The position numbers and the translations under genes are program-made. This document shows positions 32,761 to 41,715 of a stretch of 56,677 nucleotides of DNA, in pieces. The notes beneath the pieces were generated by a model. It did not search any database, had not been told where the DNA came from, and saw nothing but the letters and a program-made list of their open reading frames with translations. The DNA is from a virus. Numbering within the stretch: position 1 is the stretch's first letter; each line of letters starts with the position of its first letter. The DNA lies in IMG/VR virus record IMGVR_UViG_3300001847_000386, positions 1 to 56,677 of that record. One strand, 5' to 3'.

Positions 32761-34617
32761 TTAAAAAGTTACTATTCTTCCTTGAATATCTATATCTGGA
32801 TTCTTTAATTCAAAGATACATGGATCTAATGATGGATATATAACTCCATTTATAGTTGCTCCAGGAATATCATAAGAATATTTAGAATATCCGCTTGATT
32901 CGCCAACATTATTAACAATTTCTACTTTTTTTACAGTTTGTACTCCAGCAACTTGATCTAGTAAAGAATATATATTTGATAGTATAATTGGTTCATTAAT
33001 CTGCCAATTTTTAATATCAAAATATTCTTTTAATACTAATATACATCTAGCTAATACATCTTGTCCTGAATAATTAGGTCTAATTACTATTTGGAAATTA
33101 CAACCAATATTAACTATATATGCAGACTTTATATCTACAGCGTCAGTTAATAATCTATAATCAGATAAATAAGATTGCAAATTTTCTAGTAAAGGTTGTG
33201 TTGGTTTTGATAGTTTTCCATTAACATCTAATCCAAGAACATATAAACTAACTAATACTTGATCTCTTTGTGTTAAATCTTTTCCAATATAATTTATAAA
33301 AGTTGAATCATCTTTAGTTATAAAGATTTTAGATATTTTTCCAAATCTAGATGGCATACTCAATGCTCTTGCCATATAATCCTCTTGAGTAACTGCCCTT
33401 AATTGAGATGGAAATTGTGCTAATGTATTTAGTCTTAATTCCTCAATAGTATCACCATCTCCTCCTCCATTAGCAGGACCAGGATTGTTTGTAGCTATAG
33501 TCGTTTTAAATGTATCAAATAAACCAGTAGCTTTAAAACTTACTGGTATTGTTAATTCATTTGATAAAGCATTTGCACTTGCACCTCCACCTGCTAAATA
33601 CTGAATTGTTAATGTTGTATTTCTAGGAGCTAATCCGTATGTTTGCGTTGTTACAAAATTTGTTGGATCAAATGATGCAGTAAATGAATCACCTCCAACA
33701 GTCATACCCATACTTATTGAACTAGGATTAGGTAATATAGATTCATCTGGTATAAATTGATTTGCAACAGTATTTATACCAGGTCCAAATTCCAAAACTA
33801 AAGATTCATTAGATAAAAACCTACTTGTAAAACGTCTAGGAACTTTTATTCTATCTAATAGATATGGTACTTGATTATTTGTATTTGGATCTGTATTTTG
33901 TATAGCATCTATTATAGTGTCTTGAGCTAAATAGGGGACTTCATACCATTTATTTCCATCACTATCAGTTACATCTAAAATATTAATTATATTAGAATCT
34001 TGTATTGTTATACTAGGGAATCTTTGTGCAGCACCAAATGAGAAAGTTGCTGTTTTTACTTCTCCTGAAATAGCTCTTGCTTTTTTTGTAAATAAATAGC
34101 TATTTGGATTACCTCCTGCTGTAGTCAATATGTTTATTGTAGTAGGATCGTATGATGATGATGTAGTAAAGTCAATTTTATTTGGTATATAAAAAAAACT
34201 AGAATTATTAACATTAGATTTTATTTGCATTCCAGGTTCCACTATTAATGCATATTGAAAATCTGGTATATACTCAAATGAAATTGGGTCTATTGTAGCT
34301 GGCACAGTTTGATAAACATCTAAATCAACAATTGCTGCAGACGTTACTTTTGGTCTATAACCTAACATATATGCCATTGTATATAAATTATTAGGTTGTT
34401 TAGCATATTGTAAGAAGGTCTCCTGTAATTGATTATCTAAATAAAATGATAGAACATCACCTACATAAGCCGCCATTTCAATAAACATTGATCCTGGTGA
34501 TGCTTGGCTAAAATCATTATATACTGTCGGATAATAAGATTTAGCGTATTCTATCAAGTCAGACTTGAAGGTAGAAAAATCTTTATTTAAATATTTTATG
34601 TCTTTTTCTTCTGCCAT
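32761..34617 (-). CDS. 6: Baseplate wedge protein, T4 gp6-like, 618 aa
   Basis: N-terminus IKYLNKDFSTFKSDLIEYAK, then YNDFSQASPGSMFIEMAAYV with GDVLSFYLDNQLQETFL following, is the J-like/gp6 wedge signature: LNKDF start, then 'P.G..FIE..AY.GD.L.FY.D...QE.FL'. Length is close to T4 gp6 (660). gp6 forms the core ring of the T4 baseplate wedge and binds gp25 and gp53. The neighbour gp25-like gene (34620-35045) is three bases away, the usual order. Confidence 0.93.
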   Translation of the reverse strand: MAEEKDIKYLNKDFSTFKSDLIEYAKSYYPTVYNDFSQASPGSMFIEMAAYVGDVLSFYLDNQLQETFLQYAKQPNNLYTMAYMLGYRPKVTSAAIVDLDVYQTVPATIDPISFEYIPDFQYALIVEPGMQIKSNVNNSSFFYIPNKIDFTTSSSYDPTTINILTTAGGNPNSYLFTKKARAISGEVKTATFSFGAAQRFPSITIQDSNIINILDVTDSDGNKWYEVPYLAQDTIIDAIQNTDPNTNNQVPYLLDRIKVPRRFTSRFLSNESLVLEFGPGINTVANQFIPDESILPNPSSISMGMTVGGDSFTASFDPTNFVTTQTYGLAPRNTTLTIQYLAGGGASANALSNELTIPVSFKATGLFDTFKTTIATNNPGPANGGGDGDTIEELRLNTLAQFPSQLRAVTQEDYMARALSMPSRFGKISKIFITKDDSTFINYIGKDLTQRDQVLVSLYVLGLDVNGKLSKPTQPLLENLQSYLSDYRLLTDAVDIKSAYIVNIGCNFQIVIRPNYSGQDVLARCILVLKEYFDIKNWQINEPIILSNIYSLLDQVAGVQTVKKVEIVNNVGESSGYSKYSYDIPGATINGVIYPSLDPCIFELKNPDIDIQGRIVTF

Positions 34618-34619
34618 TT

Positions 34620-35045
34620 TTATCCATTTTGAACTACTATAGTAGCTGTATCAGTTTGTGATGTGTTTATTATTTTGTAACTAAATTTTATTGTTATAGA
34701 ATTATAGTTTGGTTGACCAACCACTTTTAATTCAGTAACTTCTATATTAGGAAAATTTGATTCTATTTGTTTTGAAAGAGTATCCTCTAGATTAGAAATA
34801 GACTCTTGAGTTATTTGTTCAAATAATCTTGATCTTAATCCAGCCCCAAAAGAGGGATTAAAAGGTCTTTCTCTTTTATCTGTTAATAAATAGTTTATTA
34901 TATTAAATTTAGTTTGCTCTTTAGTAGTATATACTGAAGTAAATACAGATGGGGATGAAAATGGGATTTGTACTCCAATTGCAGTTGAAGGTTTTAAATC
35001 AAGAGGTGATATTTGTTTTAATCCGTATGCCATTTTATATTGCAC
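34620..35045 (-). CDS. 25: Baseplate wedge protein, T4 gp25-like, 141 aa
   Basis: Contains GVQIPFSSPSVFTSVYTTKE then NIINYLLTDKRERPFNPSFG and AGLRSRLFEQITQ, the gp25 'L.T..GERPF.P.FG..LR..LFE' signature of the gp25-like wedge family. Length matches T4 gp25 (132). It forms part of the inner baseplate wedge with gp6 and gp53. Overlaps the next gene by 11 bases. Confidence 0.95.
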   Translation of the reverse strand: MQYKMAYGLKQISPLDLKPSTAIGVQIPFSSPSVFTSVYTTKEQTKFNIINYLLTDKRERPFNPSFGAGLRSRLFEQITQESISNLEDTLSKQIESNFPNIEVTELKVVGQPNYNSITIKFSYKIINTSQTDTATIVVQNG

Positions 35046-35493
35046 CTTTTGCCATTAAATTTTTCATAAGACCTGAGTAATCTGGAACTTCATTTATTTG
35101 TACCATTGAAATATCAGAACTAGGTCTTGCACTTGATAACATTCCATTTATATCACCAACTGATGCCTCAGTGGGTTGAAAAAATGATGTTGGATTAATA
35201 TTATCTGTTGAAAAACTTAATGTTTCTATATCATCACTTCCCATTGATTGTGCTGTTTCATTTAACAAATCATTTAGAGGTGATGATTTTGAAAAAATCA
35301 TTTCAGGTTTTTTCTTATATGTTTCTGCTGTATTTAATGTTAAAGGAACTTGCGTTTTTTTCATTTCCTTTATTATATTTTCTTTACCAGCAGGTCTTTG
35401 TTGTATTTCTGATATAACTTTAGGTAGTTCTTGCCTTAAAGCTATTATAAGCTCTTCTCTAATAATTTTCCTAAGTAAGTCTATTTTTGCCAT
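35035..35493 (-). CDS. Hypothetical baseplate-region protein, 152 aa
   Basis: N-terminus MAKIDLLRKIIREELIIALR is an amphipathic helix, followed by a Pro/Lys-rich flexible region and a C-terminus ending SGLMKNLMAKGAI. Sits between the gp25-like and the 647-aa genes. The N-terminus only superficially resembles the targeting peptides. An ATATTTATAA element lies 3 bases before the start on the minus strand. Role unknown. Confidence 0.65.
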   Translation of the reverse strand: MAKIDLLRKIIREELIIALRQELPKVISEIQQRPAGKENIIKEMKKTQVPLTLNTAETYKKKPEMIFSKSSPLNDLLNETAQSMGSDDIETLSFSTDNINPTSFFQPTEASVGDINGMLSSARPSSDISMVQINEVPDYSGLMKNLMAKGAI

Positions 35494-35496
35494 TTT

Positions 35497-35506
35497 TTAT
35501 AAATAT
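35497..35506 (-). promoter_or_regulatory. ATATTTATAA start-upstream element (minus strand)
   Basis: Reads ATATTTATAA on the minus strand, 3 bases before the start of the gene at 35035-35493. Confidence 0.5.
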
Positions 35507-35515
35507 TGTTTTTGT

Positions 35516-37459
35516 TTATTTTTTTAATCCGCTTAAAGATTTTGATAGTTTGTTTTTATTACTCTTTAAAGCAGTTTTTGTTTTATTTTTTAATGCAGTA
35601 GATCCCCTCTGATTATTGAGAAATCCAGATAAATTTAATCCATTTACTGAAAATCCATTATCAAATGTGGTTTTTTGAGATGCACCAATTGATGGAGCTG
35701 AAGATAAGAAATTAGCAGCTGATTGTATTAATTGTGAGTCTTTATCTATACCAATTTTTCTAGATAGTAATGATTTTACTTCATTTATTATGATATTATC
35801 ATCTGAAGCAAATGTAGGAGTTGTTTTAACTACTTCTACTTGACTACTATCTAATGCAACACCATATCTTCTTTTTCTTATTATACCTTCATCGGTTAAT
35901 TCCTCTGATAAAATACTTATTGTATAATCTCCTAAAGTTGTATCTGATTTTTTCTTTTTTTCATTGTAATTAGATAGGAATTGCTCAATTTTTTTATTAG
36001 TATCCTCTAATTTTTTTGTTGCTTTTTTTGTTTTCTCTGCTAAATTAGGATCTAAATTTTCACAATTTTCTAAATTTAGAATTACTAATCCAAATTTTTG
36101 TATTAGACTTTGTAATTTAAAAGAAATATCTTGTAATAAATTAACTATATTTCCAAGTATAGCACTAAACTCTTCTAATCTTTTTTTAAATGCGTCTAAT
36201 ACATCTTTAATACCGGCATATAAATCAGCAAAAAGTGTTGATATTCCTATAGTAGTCACCATATTTGGTATCGGTAAAGCATAAATAAATTTAAGAACTA
36301 TTTGGAATATATTAATTAAGGTTATTAATAATTCTATTATAGTTGCGGCTAAATTTACAAAATTTAATAAAATATCTATGATAGATTGTACTTTTTGACA
36401 AGCATCTACCATTTGTTTTACTACAGGCGCTATCTTTTTAGGATCTATTAATTTATTTAATTTAGCTATTTGTTGTGCAATTGCACCTCCAAGAAAAGAA
36501 TCTGCTAATGCAATCAAATCTGCAGGATTAGTTAATGATTGTATAGCTATACAAGTGTCTCTAGTCTTATCTATAAAAGAAATAACTCTTTGTAATTCTG
36601 CATCAGGAATATTTCTTAAATCTGTATAATTATTAAACATTCCCAAACAGTTTTCAAAAAGATTGTCCATTACAGAAGATGCTGGAAATGCTTTTTTAAA
36701 TTCAGGATTCTTTAATAAATTATCTGATGATGGACCTACTATTTGTCCTAAAGCATTAGTAAGCTGCGTAATTAGTGGTTGTAATGCAGTTTTACTTAGG
36801 GGTGTATCTGGTCCTCCATTACTTGTATAATATGCATCTATATAAGTTTGAATTTTATATGCAGAATATTGTATATTATATTTTATTTTTCCTAATGGAG
36901 TATTAGTTTCTGATTTATCTTTAGGATCAAATTTTTTAGCTCCAGGGATTTGGTTTAAAGCGTAATTAGCAATTGCGCATAAATCTACTGATGCTAATAA
37001 ATCTGCAACATTTACTAATCCATAGTCTAATGGATTTTGGTGTTTTGAATTAGCATCTGGTTGTTTTCCATAATATATTTTATTTATTGCATCTTGTGTT
37101 TTACTAATACTATCATTAATAGTTGTTGTAATTTTATTAAATCCTGATGAAGTATTAGATTGTAAATTTACTGGTGTTTCAGGATCTACTTCTATTTTAG
37201 GAACAGAAGAAAAGCTAGCACCAATATTAGATTGCGATGCTTTTTCAGCTACTGATTGAGCAGGACTTGGCATAGGAGGAGCTGGTTGTTCAGACATTGT
37301 GTCTACAGCTGAACCCTCAGATGGTCTAAGTTCGTATCTAGCATTTTCTAATAATGATTTTTCATCACTACCTGTATTATAATATACACGAGTACCATCT
37401 TTTAATACGTGTATTGTCTTAAATAGACCATTATTGCTTATATAATAACTTAATGCCAT
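35516..37459 (-). CDS. Large helical virion protein in the hub region, 647 aa
   Basis: Three regions: an N-terminal beta-type segment with VLKDGTRVYYNTGSDEKSLL (about 18-37) and a Pro-rich linker near 55-75; a long central part (about 110-480) of alternating amphipathic and hydrophobic helices (for example IIDILLNFVNLAATIIELLI near 359-378); and a basic C-terminus (ALKSNKNKLSKSLSGLKK). It could be a hub-associated or tape-measure-related protein; I see no decisive motif. One base separates it from the next gene, consistent with an operon. Confidence 0.65.
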   Translation of the reverse strand: MALSYYISNNGLFKTIHVLKDGTRVYYNTGSDEKSLLENARYELRPSEGSAVDTMSEQPAPPMPSPAQSVAEKASQSNIGASFSSVPKIEVDPETPVNLQSNTSSGFNKITTTINDSISKTQDAINKIYYGKQPDANSKHQNPLDYGLVNVADLLASVDLCAIANYALNQIPGAKKFDPKDKSETNTPLGKIKYNIQYSAYKIQTYIDAYYTSNGGPDTPLSKTALQPLITQLTNALGQIVGPSSDNLLKNPEFKKAFPASSVMDNLFENCLGMFNNYTDLRNIPDAELQRVISFIDKTRDTCIAIQSLTNPADLIALADSFLGGAIAQQIAKLNKLIDPKKIAPVVKQMVDACQKVQSIIDILLNFVNLAATIIELLITLINIFQIVLKFIYALPIPNMVTTIGISTLFADLYAGIKDVLDAFKKRLEEFSAILGNIVNLLQDISFKLQSLIQKFGLVILNLENCENLDPNLAEKTKKATKKLEDTNKKIEQFLSNYNEKKKKSDTTLGDYTISILSEELTDEGIIRKRRYGVALDSSQVEVVKTTPTFASDDNIIINEVKSLLSRKIGIDKDSQLIQSAANFLSSAPSIGASQKTTFDNGFSVNGLNLSGFLNNQRGSTALKNKTKTALKSNKNKLSKSLSGLKK

Positions 37460-37903
37460 CTATCTTGTATATGTATTTTTTGATAAAGGATTTTGTGGAT
37501 GATTCATATCTTTTAATATATTACTAAGAACATTACAAGCATTATATAATCTTAATCCACCTGATTGTATATTAATCCATGATTTAGCATCGCCAGTACT
37601 AGAAACAGTTTGTAACATATTACCTAAGAATTTTAGTTCTTTAACTAATAATTTTAATTGATCTATCATTTTATTTCCTAAAATAACAGGCTCTCCTAAA
37701 ATTTCTGCTTGATGCCCTAATTCTATTTTATCGCAATCTATTAATATCTTTTCTTTAGCATCTAAGTTAATAGTTTCAGTAGATGATAAAGCCACCATTC
37801 TTTTACCAAATAAAAAAATACCATCTGATTTTGAATTTAATAAAACTCTATTAGATGATAATATAATCTGATTGTCTTTATATGGAAAATCTGGTACTAA
37901 CAT
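37460..37903 (-). CDS. Possible baseplate spike/hub protein, 147 aa
   Basis: The N-terminal half is a run of short strands (IILSSNRVLLNSKSDGIFLF, then ETINLDAKEKILIDCDKIEL), the pattern of a beta-helix like the C-terminal needle of gp5. The C-terminal half is helical. It lies immediately after the gp5-like gene. A spike or needle subunit is plausible; confidence is limited. Confidence 0.6.
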   Translation of the reverse strand: MLVPDFPYKDNQIILSSNRVLLNSKSDGIFLFGKRMVALSSTETINLDAKEKILIDCDKIELGHQAEILGEPVILGNKMIDQLKLLVKELKFLGNMLQTVSSTGDAKSWINIQSGGLRLYNACNVLSNILKDMNHPQNPLSKNTYTR

Positions 37904-37917
37904 TAGATATAAATTAT

Positions 37918-38796
37918 TTAAGCAAATGAATTATTATCTTGATTTGCTGGTGGTACAAAATCATTTATTATTGGTAATTGTTCTATTATAATAACCTGAT
38001 CTACTTGAGGATTGATAGAGTTTGTATTTCCATAAGATCTATTAGGAAAATTATTTAAATCAACCATAGTAATTTCTTGTCCAGAAGTTAAATAGATTGA
38101 AGATCCGTCTCTATTAATATTTTCAATAGTTGTTGGAGATTCAGATTCAACTTTATTTGGAATTTTTTGAGAATTAACAATCATTGTAATTGGCTTACCA
38201 TTAACACTATTATTTGACCAATTATTAACATCTTTTAAATCTGAAACTGTTGAACCAAATCTAATTGATTGACCAAATCTTCCTTGTATAATAGTGTCTC
38301 CTTCAAATGGTCTTAGTGTTTTTATATTATCATTCTCTTGGAATGTATATCCTTGAGGTATAGAAGTGGATTCTTGATTACTTTTAATATATTTAGCATA
38401 TTCTTCCATATTTGGAAAAACATTAGAATTAGGTGAGTTCCAAATACCAAAAGGAGGCATATACCATAAATCTTGTCTATCAGTTCCATCATTTAAATCT
38501 GATGATGGTCCTGGGAATATTAAAACGATCTCTCCAATTGTGGGGTATTGTCTTACAAATGAATGAATAGGGTATGCCGGTCTTGATGTTGAAGATGTAC
38601 CTTTTACTCCAGATTTATTACTGTAAAGAGTTTCAAAATATACAGCACCTAAATCTTTTTCATGGTTATAGTCAGGATTGGGTTGACCACTTTTTAGATT
38701 TGCACCTAATACAATTCTTTTAACTCTACCAATAATATAATAGTGTCCTGTAGATTTTCCATAAGAGCCTTCATATTTGTCAAAAAAGCCTGCCAT
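37918..38796 (-). CDS. 5: Baseplate hub protein with gp5-like OB fold, 292 aa
   Basis: Strand-rich N-terminal domain: YYIIGRVKRIVLGANLKSG, then DLGAVYFETLYSN, then YPTIGEIVLIFPGPSSD and a DLWYMPPFGIWN segment, the OB-fold layout of the gp5/VgrG-type hub. T4 gp5 (575 residues) also has a lysozyme domain and a triple-stranded needle; here the lysozyme is absent and the needle may be the neighbouring 147-aa protein, so the functions may be split over genes. Confidence 0.75.
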   Translation of the reverse strand: MAGFFDKYEGSYGKSTGHYYIIGRVKRIVLGANLKSGQPNPDYNHEKDLGAVYFETLYSNKSGVKGTSSTSRPAYPIHSFVRQYPTIGEIVLIFPGPSSDLNDGTDRQDLWYMPPFGIWNSPNSNVFPNMEEYAKYIKSNQESTSIPQGYTFQENDNIKTLRPFEGDTIIQGRFGQSIRFGSTVSDLKDVNNWSNNSVNGKPITMIVNSQKIPNKVESESPTTIENINRDGSSIYLTSGQEITMVDLNNFPNRSYGNTNSINPQVDQVIIIEQLPIINDFVPPANQDNNSFA

Positions 38797-38798
38797 TA

Positions 38799-39155
38799 TT
38801 ATCCAATAAGTTTTTCTTGATCTTTAGTAATAACTGTATTAACATCACTAAATAATTGTGCTAAATCCTTTTCAGATAAAATACTAGAATCAGCATCACC
38901 ACCTTGACTTTTCTCAGCAGCTTTTTGGAACAATTGGAGTATTTTCATTAAAACCTCATCATTTTTTAGGCTAGAATCAAAAAATCCTTTTAGTAAAGGG
39001 ACAATAATAATTGCATCGCCAGGAGATGATATTAATTCAGATAGTCTTTCAATCTCTCCAGTTATCCTACTATCTTGGTTTTTTTGTTTATCATAAACCT
39101 CTTTAACAAGATCTGATATTTTTTTTCCTTTGAATATTTCCTTATCTAAATCCAT
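38799..39155 (-). CDS. Hypothetical protein, 118 aa
   Basis: Helical, acidic protein (MDLDKEIFKGKKISDLVKEV; later GDADSSILSEKDLAQLFSDV). Located at the border of the tail and sigma-factor genes with an upstream ATATTTATTT-like element (39163-39172, minus strand). Could be a tail accessory or assembly factor; unknown. Confidence 0.6.
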   Translation of the reverse strand: MDLDKEIFKGKKISDLVKEVYDKQKNQDSRITGEIERLSELISSPGDAIIIVPLLKGFFDSSLKNDEVLMKILQLFQKAAEKSQGGDADSSILSEKDLAQLFSDVNTVITKDQEKLIG

Positions 39156-39171
39156 TGTTTTTAAATAAATA

Positions 39172-39933
39172 TCAATTATCCATATTTTCTATATGGTGAG
39201 ATAGCATCTTCTTATAGATAGTCTTGAGCTTTTTAATAACTTTGGTTATTGTAGCTGATTGTACATCTGCAATTTCTTTAACATAGATAAAAATTGCTTT
39301 CTTATTAAATATATCAATATTGTCTCTTTTTCTGAAGATTTCTAATATAGCATCAGCTGTTTTAATGTCTTCAGGTTTATCAAATAATTCTAATAAGTTA
39401 TTGTCAATTTCTTTTATAAATGCATCCACAATATCATATCTATCATACTCTTCTGGTTCTGGTTGTTCTATAAGTTTATCAATAGTTTTTTCATCATTAT
39501 GAATCTCGCTAAAGTCTGTTTTTGATAAAACTCTTTTATAATTTTTTTGGTTGTAAAGAATTAAATACCTTTTAACTATAGTTCCAAAATAAGAATAAGC
39601 CTTACCTTTTGATTGATCGTATAAATCTATTTTCTGTAAAAGAAAAGAAATCACTTCATACTTTAAATCTTCTATATTATCAACATCAGTATAGTAGAAT
39701 TTAAATGTGTGAATAATATTCTCAGCTAATTTATAAAACGCATTATGAATTTTCTCATTATATAATCGATTTCTTTCAGAAAATGTTGTAGCATTTCTAT
39801 ATTGTAAAATAGCATCTTCAGTTTCCTCTGTGAAATAAACATTTTTTGTTTTTGGCTTTCTTTTTCTAGGAGATCCTTTTTTAGTTAGCGCAACTTCTTG
39901 AGTAGTTTCAATTTCTATTATATTATTCTCCAT
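39172..39933 (-). CDS. 55: Late-transcription sigma factor, T4 gp55-like, 253 aa
   Basis: The central region (about 60-125) reads NAFYKLAENIIHTFKFYYTD, then LKYEVISFLLQKIDLYDQSK and AYSYFGTIVKRYLI, the region-2-like core of gp55-type phage sigma factors, which act with a sliding clamp to read late promoters. A basic N-terminus (KKGSPRKRKPK) and an acidic middle (EQPEPEEYDRYDI) differ from T4 gp55 (185 residues). Sigma gp55 recognises TATAAATA in T4; which sequence this one reads is unknown, but the recurrent ATATTTAT(A/T)A element is the natural candidate. Confidence 0.88.
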   Translation of the reverse strand: MENNIIEIETTQEVALTKKGSPRKRKPKTKNVYFTEETEDAILQYRNATTFSERNRLYNEKIHNAFYKLAENIIHTFKFYYTDVDNIEDLKYEVISFLLQKIDLYDQSKGKAYSYFGTIVKRYLILYNQKNYKRVLSKTDFSEIHNDEKTIDKLIEQPEPEEYDRYDIVDAFIKEIDNNLLELFDKPEDIKTADAILEIFRKRDNIDIFNKKAIFIYVKEIADVQSATITKVIKKLKTIYKKMLSHHIENMDN

Positions 39934-40195
39934 CTATAAAGTCTTGAATTTGTGATTGGATTTGTTTTACAGAATCAAATAATGCAAGTAATTCTGGATC
40001 TGATTGAACCCAAATGGTAGAATCTATTTTTTCAACAGTTTTATCCATATCTTTCATTGTGGAAAGTAGCAAACTTATAAAATTTGATTGCCTAATTATA
40101 CTTTTTTCTAATTTTATATTTTTACTATATAAATTGTATATTACCCACCCTATTATTGTTGCTGGCCATAATATAACCATGATTGTTGTTAACAT
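39923..40195 (-). CDS. Small membrane protein, 90 aa
   Basis: A hydrophobic segment at about residues 2-22 (LTTIMVILWPATIIGWVIYN) is followed by a charged, helical C-terminal part, so it is an N-terminally anchored protein. It overlaps the sigma factor gene by 11 bases. No family recognised. Confidence 0.7.
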   Translation of the reverse strand: MLTTIMVILWPATIIGWVIYNLYSKNIKLEKSIIRQSNFISLLLSTMKDMDKTVEKIDSTIWVQSDPELLALFDSVKQIQSQIQDFIDGE

Positions 40196-40198
40196 ATA

Positions 40199-40834
40199 TT
40201 ATTTATTTTGGTTTTCAATTTTTGAAGCTGCTAAATCTGCTTGATGTACTATATATGGTAGATTTGTTTTTAATTCTGTGTCAGGTGAATATGTTACATA
40301 GTACGATTTGTTTGATTCTTCATACAATCCATCATGCAATTTAATTGTTAAAAATTCATTTTCTGAGATAGAAATACCTGCTTTTTGTAAATCAAAAAGA
40401 CTTCTATCAGAAATTCTCATATGAGACATTTTAGTATTATACTTATAATGAGCTCCTTGATTTTTAATATGCCATTCTGAATCATTAGGAATATAAAATG
40501 GTTCATCATTTGTACCTAATTTACCTAGATCATGATTGAGACAAGAAAATACAAGCTCTTCTAAAGTATAATTCTTTTTCTGATTAAATTTATCCCAAAC
40601 CCTATCAATAACTAAAGCCATTTCAGTAACTCTAAGAACATGATCTAAATAACCACCTGGGAAACAATTATGGTGCGCTTCTTTTGTTGAGGCCGGTGAA
40701 GTTGCAAGCGTCTCCTCTATTGATTTGTAGAATTTTAATAGATCATCTTTACGCGTGCCAGTAATATATTTTTCAATATACTCGTAGAATTTACTCACAT
40801 TACCAGCAATCTCATCAATTGTTAATTTTTTCAT
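40199..40834 (-). CDS. HD-domain phosphohydrolase, 211 aa
   Basis: Conserved metal-binding motifs: H65 in GGYLDHVLRV, H101-D102 in NHDLGK, a later His in KLHDGLY near 165, and an Asp in HQADLAA near 199. HD-domain proteins hydrolyse phosphate esters such as dNTPs or signal nucleotides. In T4-like phages a comparable HD protein is sometimes encoded beside the late genes; the substrate here cannot be read from sequence. Confidence 0.85.
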   Translation of the reverse strand: MKKLTIDEIAGNVSKFYEYIEKYITGTRKDDLLKFYKSIEETLATSPASTKEAHHNCFPGGYLDHVLRVTEMALVIDRVWDKFNQKKNYTLEELVFSCLNHDLGKLGTNDEPFYIPNDSEWHIKNQGAHYKYNTKMSHMRISDRSLFDLQKAGISISENEFLTIKLHDGLYEESNKSYYVTYSPDTELKTNLPYIVHQADLAASKIENQNK

Positions 40835-40843
40835 AATTTATTT

Positions 40844-41170
40844 TTAAAATATTATTTTTTTAATAATTTCTATTATTGCACTCATATTTGTAGCATAATA
40901 AATTTCATAGTCATCAACAATTTTAGGATTTCCTTCAAGGAAACTAATATTATTTGTTGGAGATATTATTATTTTATTATCAATAATAATTTTTGGACTA
41001 ATTTTATTTTTTGATATAGATTCAAATTTATCAAATATGTGATCATTATTAGTATTATCTATTGAACTTTCGTATTCTATATATTTTTTATTATTAGAAT
41101 TTAAAAAGTCTTTTAATTCTAAACATGAATTACATCCTTTAATTGTTAAAATTTCAATTTTTTTATTCAT
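40844..41170 (-). CDS. Thioredoxin-fold/glutaredoxin-like protein, 108 aa
   Basis: IEILTIKGCNSCLELKDFL at 4-22 shows a strand, a C-N-S-C redox pair and a following helix, the opening of glutaredoxin-like folds. Later ISPKIIIDNKIIISPT resembles the cis-Pro strand. Such proteins support phage ribonucleotide reductase or thiol repair; no reductase gene is in this window. Confidence 0.72.
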   Translation of the reverse strand: MNKKIEILTIKGCNSCLELKDFLNSNNKKYIEYESSIDNTNNDHIFDKFESISKNKISPKIIIDNKIIISPTNNISFLEGNPKIVDDYEIYYATNMSAIIEIIKKIIF

Positions 41171-41175
41171 AAGTT

Positions 41176-41328
41176 TTAATTTTCTTTTTCAAAATCCGGA
41201 TCGACTTTACTTAATATATTATACCAAAAATCTTTTTCTTCTTCACTCATTTTTTCAATCATTAATCCTAAATAATCATATATTGCATTCAATTCTTCTT
41301 CTGTTGCAACAATTTTATTTTCTTCCAT
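41176..41328 (-). CDS. Small acidic protein, 50 aa
   Basis: ATG at 41328 down to TAA at 41176; the stop lies 6 bases before the next start. Sequence opens MEENKIVATEEELNAIYDYL and is acidic and helical, with a Trp-Tyr in KDFWYNILSKV. It looks like a real gene from amino-acid composition and close operon spacing. Unknown family. Confidence 0.6.
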   Translation of the reverse strand: MEENKIVATEEELNAIYDYLGLMIEKMSEEEKDFWYNILSKVDPDFEKEN

Positions 41329-41715
41329 ATTACAAATATAATAAAAATTTTTAACAGGGTATCTGTTAATCTTTTAAGTGTTTGATTTTATTTTTCCTAA
41401 TCTAATTATTACTGTAGCCCTGTCGGAATTTTCTTACCGTTGGATTGAACCAATATTCAACAGTTTTTTTTAAATTATTATGTTTATATACCTGAAGCAT
41501 TGTTGCCTTGATCTTAGCTCCTGGTAGTAAAGTTATTCTTTAATCTAAGACGCGCTCATGGAATCACACCAAGCTACGGTATAGAGCTTAAAGCTTTACA
41601 TTATACTACTAATATACAAAAAAGTTTCATAATAAAAAAATCTTTTTTAAAGTATTTTAAATTACACATTAAAAATAAATTTTTATAAGTCAAAATATAT
41701 TAGTATGTTTATATT
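41329..41715. other. Divergent intergenic region between minus-strand and plus-strand gene blocks
   Basis: Transcription diverges here: all genes to the left are on the minus strand, those to the right on the plus strand. It is likely to hold promoters for both. A possible short minus-strand gene lies inside (41402-41500). A TTGG/CCAA hairpin is at about 41440-41453. AATATATTAGTATGTTTATATTATGG directly precedes the primase start and contains ATGTTTATAT, a near match to the recurrent element. Confidence 0.6.
41402..41500 (-). CDS. Possible small gene or gene remnant, 32 aa
   Basis: Minus-strand ATG at 41500, TAG at 41402-41404. The sequence MLQVYKHNNLKKTVEYWFNP, then TVRKFRQGYSNN, has the composition of a real protein. 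The frame stays open upstream to a stop at about 41552, giving a protein-like extension (ITLLPGAKIKAT) without an ATG, so either a rare start is used or this is the 3' remnant of a longer gene. No family recognised. Confidence 0.35.
   Translation of the reverse strand: MLQVYKHNNLKKTVEYWFNPTVRKFRQGYSNN

Noticed and set aside
41400-41600. Possible minus-strand tRNA with GGTTCAATCC
   Set aside because: The candidate T-loop does not pair in a normal 5-base stem and no acceptor or anticodon stem could be placed; the bases read better as codons of the small ORF.
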